Shown: positions 60,764-64,000 of the stretch, in pieces
Layout of the letters: each line of letters opens with the position of its first letter
Position numbering within the stretch: position 1 is the stretch's first letter
Origin: Orientallactaga sibirica
Taxonomy: Eukaryota; Chordata; Mammalia; Rodentia; Dipodidae
Length of the DNA stretch: 64,000 bases
Reading direction: 5' to 3'
Assembly: GCA_036365145.1 (NCBI GenBank)
Contig: JAEOAD010000749.1
Span: 186,001 to 250,000 of the forward strand
The notes under the pieces: model-generated
Told to the model about the DNA's origin: nothing
Databases searched by the model: none
What the model saw: only the letters and a program-made list of their open reading frames with translations
Program-made: the position numbers and the translations under genes

Positions 60764-63700
60764 CTTCATTGCCAAAAACTGAGCTGTGTGAAATAAGCTT
60801 GTTGAGCTCTCCGAAAGAGTTGCTTTTGTACCAAGATGGTTGAGTGCAGCAAGTTCAAACTTTCCTGGTTTGTGTAATCTAACAAGATGTACAACTTAGT
60901 GGATTCCTTTCTTTCTACTGTAGTTTCTCTAGATAAGAAACACTTTCATTGCCAAAAACTGTATTGTGTGAAATAACCTTGTTCAGCTCTCCAAATGAGT
61001 TGCTTTCGTACAAAGACGGTTGAGTGCAGCAAGTTCAAACTTTCGTCTTTTGTATAATCACACAAGATGTACAACATAGTAGATTTGTTTCATTTCTAAG
61101 GCAGTTTCATTAGAAAACAATCATCTTCATTGCCGAATACTGTAGTTTGTGAAATGAGCTTGTTCAGCTCTCCGAATGAGTTGCTTTCATACAAACATGG
61201 TTGAGTGCAGCAAGTTGAAACTTTCCTCGTTTGTCTCATCTAACAAGATATACAACTTAGCAGGTTCATTTCATTTCTAACGTAGTTTCGTTAGAAAAGA
61301 AACATCTTCATTCCCGAAAACTGTACTGTGTGAAATAAGCTTGTTCCACTCTCCGAATGAATTTCTTTAGTACGAAGATGGTTGACCTCAGCAAGTTCAA
61401 ACTTTCCTCATTTGTGTAATCACACAAGATGTACAACATAGTAGATTCATTTCATTTCTAAAGCAGTTTCATTAGAAAAGTAACATCTTCATTGCCGAAT
61501 ACTGTAGTGTGTGAAATGGGTTTGTTCAGCTCTCCGAATGAGTTGCTTTCATATGAACATGGTTGAGTGAAGCAAGTTTGAACTTTCCTAGTTTGTGTAA
61601 TCTACCAAGATGTAGAACCTCATAGATTTGTTTCATTTCTAATGTAATTTCCTTCGAAAAGAAACATCTTCATTTCCAAATACTATACTGTGTGTAATAA
61701 GCTTGTTCAGTTCTCTGAATGAGTTGCTTTCTTATGAAGAGAGTTCAGTGCAGCAAGTTCAATCTTTCCTCGTTTGTGTATTCTCACAAGATGTACGACG
61801 TAGTAGATTCAATTCATTTCTAATGTGGTTTCCTTAGAAAAGAAATATCTTCATCGCCGAAAATTGTACTGTGTGAAATAAGCTTGTTCAGCTCTCCGAA
61901 TGAGTTGCTTTCGTACGACGACGGTGGAGTGCAGCAAGTTCAAACTTTCCTCGTTTGTGTAATCTCACATGATGTACAATGCAGTAGATGCGTTTCATTT
62001 CTAATGTAGTTTCCGGGAAAAAGAAACATCTACATTCCCAAATACTATACTGTGTGAAATAAGCTTGTAAAGTCCTCTGAATGAGTTGCTTTCTTATGAA
62101 GTTTTAAGTGCAGCAAGTTTAATCTAGCCTCATTTGTGTAATCTGACAAGATGTACAACCTAGTAGATTCATTTCATTTCTGGTGTAGTTGTGCTAGAAA
62201 AGAAACACCTTCATTGCCCAAAACTGTATTGTGTGAAATAAGCTTGTTCAGCCCTCCGAATGAGTTGTGTTCGTACTAAGACGGTTGAGTGCAGCAGGTT
62301 CAAACTTTCCTCGTTTGTCTAATCTAACAACATATGCAACATAGTAGATTTGTTTCATTTCTAACGTAGTTTACATAGAAAAGAAACATCTTCATTTCCG
62401 AATACTGTATTGTGTGAAATAATCTTGTTCCGCTCTCTGAATGAACTTCTTTAGTATGAATATGGTTGACCTCAGCAAGTTCAATCTTTTCTCCTTTGTG
62501 TAATCACACAAGTTTTACAACTTAGTAGATTTGTTTTATTTCTAAAGTAGTTTTACTAGAAAAGAAACATCTTCATTGCCGAATACTTTAGTGATTGAAA
62601 TAAGCTTGTTCAGCTCTCCAATTGAGTTCCTTTCATACGAACATGGTTGAGTGCAACAAGTTCAAACTTTCCTCTTTTGTGTAATCTCACAAGATGTACT
62701 ACTTAGTAGATTCATTTCATTTCTAACGTAGTTTCCATAGAAAAGAAACATCTTCATTCCCAAATACTGTACTGTGTGAAATAAGCTTGTTCAGGTCTCT
62801 GAATGAGTTGCTTTCTTATGAGGAGTGTTGAGATCAGCAAATTCAAACTTTACTCATTTGTGTAATCTGACAAGATATACAACGTAGTAGATTCGTTTCA
62901 TTTCTGGTGTAGTTTCGGACAAAAAGAAACACCTTCATTGCCCAAAACTGTATTGTGTGAAAGAAGCTTGTGCAGCTCTCAGAATGAGTTGCTTTCATAC
63001 GAAGTTGGTTGAGTGCAGAAAGTTCAAACTTTCCTCGTTTGTGTAATCTAACAATATGTACAAGTTAGTAGATTCGTTTCATTTCTAATGTAGTTTCCTT
63101 AGAAAAGAAAATCTTCATTGCAGAAAACTGTACTGTGTAAAATAAGCTTGTTCAGCTCTCCAAATGAGTTGCTTTCATCGGAATACGGTTGACTGCAGCA
63201 AGTTCAAACTTTCCTCGTTGGTGTAATGTCACAAGATGTACAACATAGTAGATTCATTTCATTTCCAGAGTAGTTTCATTAGAAAAGAAACATCTTCATT
63301 ACCGAATACTGTAGTTTGTGAAATAAGCTTTTCAGCTCTCTGAATGAGTTGCTTTCATATGAACATGGTTGAGTGAAGTAAGTTCAAACTTTCCTCGTTT
63401 GTGTAATCTGACACGATGTACAACCTAGTAGGTGTGTTTCATTTCTAATGTAGATTCCTTCGAAAAGAAACATTTTCATTCACAAATACTCTACTTTGTG
63501 AATAAGCTTGTTCAGTTCTCTGAATGAGTTGCTTTCTTACGAAGAGTGTTGAGTGAAGCAAGTTCAAACTTTCCTCATTTGTGAAATCTGACAAGATATG
63601 CAACTTTGTAGATTCGTTTCATTTATGGTGTAGTTTCAGAAGAAAAGAAACACCTTCATTACCCAAAACTGTATTGTGTGAAATACGCTCTTCAGCTCTC

Positions 63701-64000
63701 TGAATGAGTTGCTTTCTATGAAGACAGTTGAGTGCAGCAAGTTCAAACGTTCCTCCTTTGTGTAATCTAACAAGATGTACATCCTCGTAGATTTGTTTCA
63801 TTTCTAATGTAGATTCCTTAGAAAAGAAACATCTTCATTGCAGAAAACTGTACTGTGTGAAATAAGCTTCTTCAGCTCTCCGAATGAGTTGCTTTCATCA
63901 GAATACGGTTGCGTGTAGCAAGTTCAAACTTTCCTCATTTGTGTAATCTCACAAGATGTACAACATAGTAAATTCGATTCATTTACATAGCAGTTTCATT
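52178..64000. repeat. ~180-bp satellite, right arm
   Basis: The same satellite resumes at the right target-site copy (52,178 to 52,190) and runs to the window end, about 65 monomers. Linked variants recur in fixed order: GAGAGTTGAGTG with GTGTATTCT, then TGTAGGTTCGCTAG, ACGGTGGAGTGC, TTTCCGGAGAAAAG, GTAAAGTCCTCTGAA and GCTAGAAAAGAAACACC. This block appears from about 54,280, 55,912, 59,012 and (partly) 61,738, so the spacing is 1.6 to 3.1 kb. It also appears at 38.05 to 38.4 kb in the left arm. Shortened or fused monomers occur at 57,100, 57,465 and 58,230. No gene is seen. Confidence 0.92.
60732..60760. repeat. Run of 29 A inside a satellite monomer
   Basis: The A-run replaces the normal TAGAAAAGAAACAT segment, between TAGTTTCCTTA and CCTCTTCATTGCC. 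No SINE body is attached and no target duplication is seen. It is most simply a slippage expansion of the monomer's own A-rich core. Confidence 0.85.

Overview
The window is rodent heterochromatin. About 51.5 of the 64 kb is one AT-rich tandem satellite with a monomer of about 180 bp, roughly 285 monomers in all. It lies left (1 to 39,669) and right (52,178 to 64,000) of a block of nested transposable elements. I see no host protein-coding gene, rRNA, tRNA gene or CRISPR array. A B1 SINE (17.1 kb), a tRNA-derived B2/DIP-like SINE (42.3 kb), a rodent-type LINE-1 and a class II (ERVK-like) retrovirus indicate a rodent. The SINE wording resembles, from memory, elements of jerboas (Dipodidae), but that narrower placement is an inference. 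A satellite this long and this organised suggests centromeric or pericentromeric DNA, which sequence alone cannot prove.

Satellite layout. From 1 to about 9.06 kb the monomers follow a higher-order repeat of about 3.44 kb (19 monomers), present about 2.6 times. From 9 to 17 kb the array is more mixed, with a local three-monomer duplication near 11 kb and a B1 insertion at 17.1 kb. From 17.3 to 27.5 kb monomer types recur every 4 to 8 units. From about 27.5 to 36 kb a regular 7-monomer unit (about 1.26 kb) dominates, and a 14-monomer block (about 2.53 kb) is duplicated almost identically. Three nearly identical monomers sit at 38.47 to 39.01 kb. The right arm shares multi-monomer blocks with the left arm just before the insertion, so both arms were one array.

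Insertion block. A near full-length LINE-1 on the minus strand (39,670 to 52,177; about 7.8 kb without its insert) is flanked by a 13-bp target duplication with one mismatch. From its 5' end (right) it has a YY1-like site, a GC-rich promoter of about 60-bp tandem units, a broken ORF1, an ORF2 with two in-frame stops and two clear frameshifts, and a long 3' UTR ending in a TA microsatellite. A 4.67-kb ERVK-type provirus on the plus strand (40,450 to 45,114) sits in the L1 3' UTR, with 6-bp target duplications CATTAC, two LTRs of about 440 bp that differ at roughly 8 to 9%, a lysine-tRNA-like primer site and a polypurine tract. It keeps only an integrase remnant and a short envelope transmembrane tail. 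A SINE lies inside it. The order of events was satellite, then L1, then ERV; the SINE lies inside the ERV but its insertion time relative to the ERV integration is not fixed.

No gene here is likely to make a functional protein. The notable biology is the organisation of the satellite (several distinct higher-order domains in 64 kb, a conserved dyad motif in the monomer) and the three-level nest that records its history.
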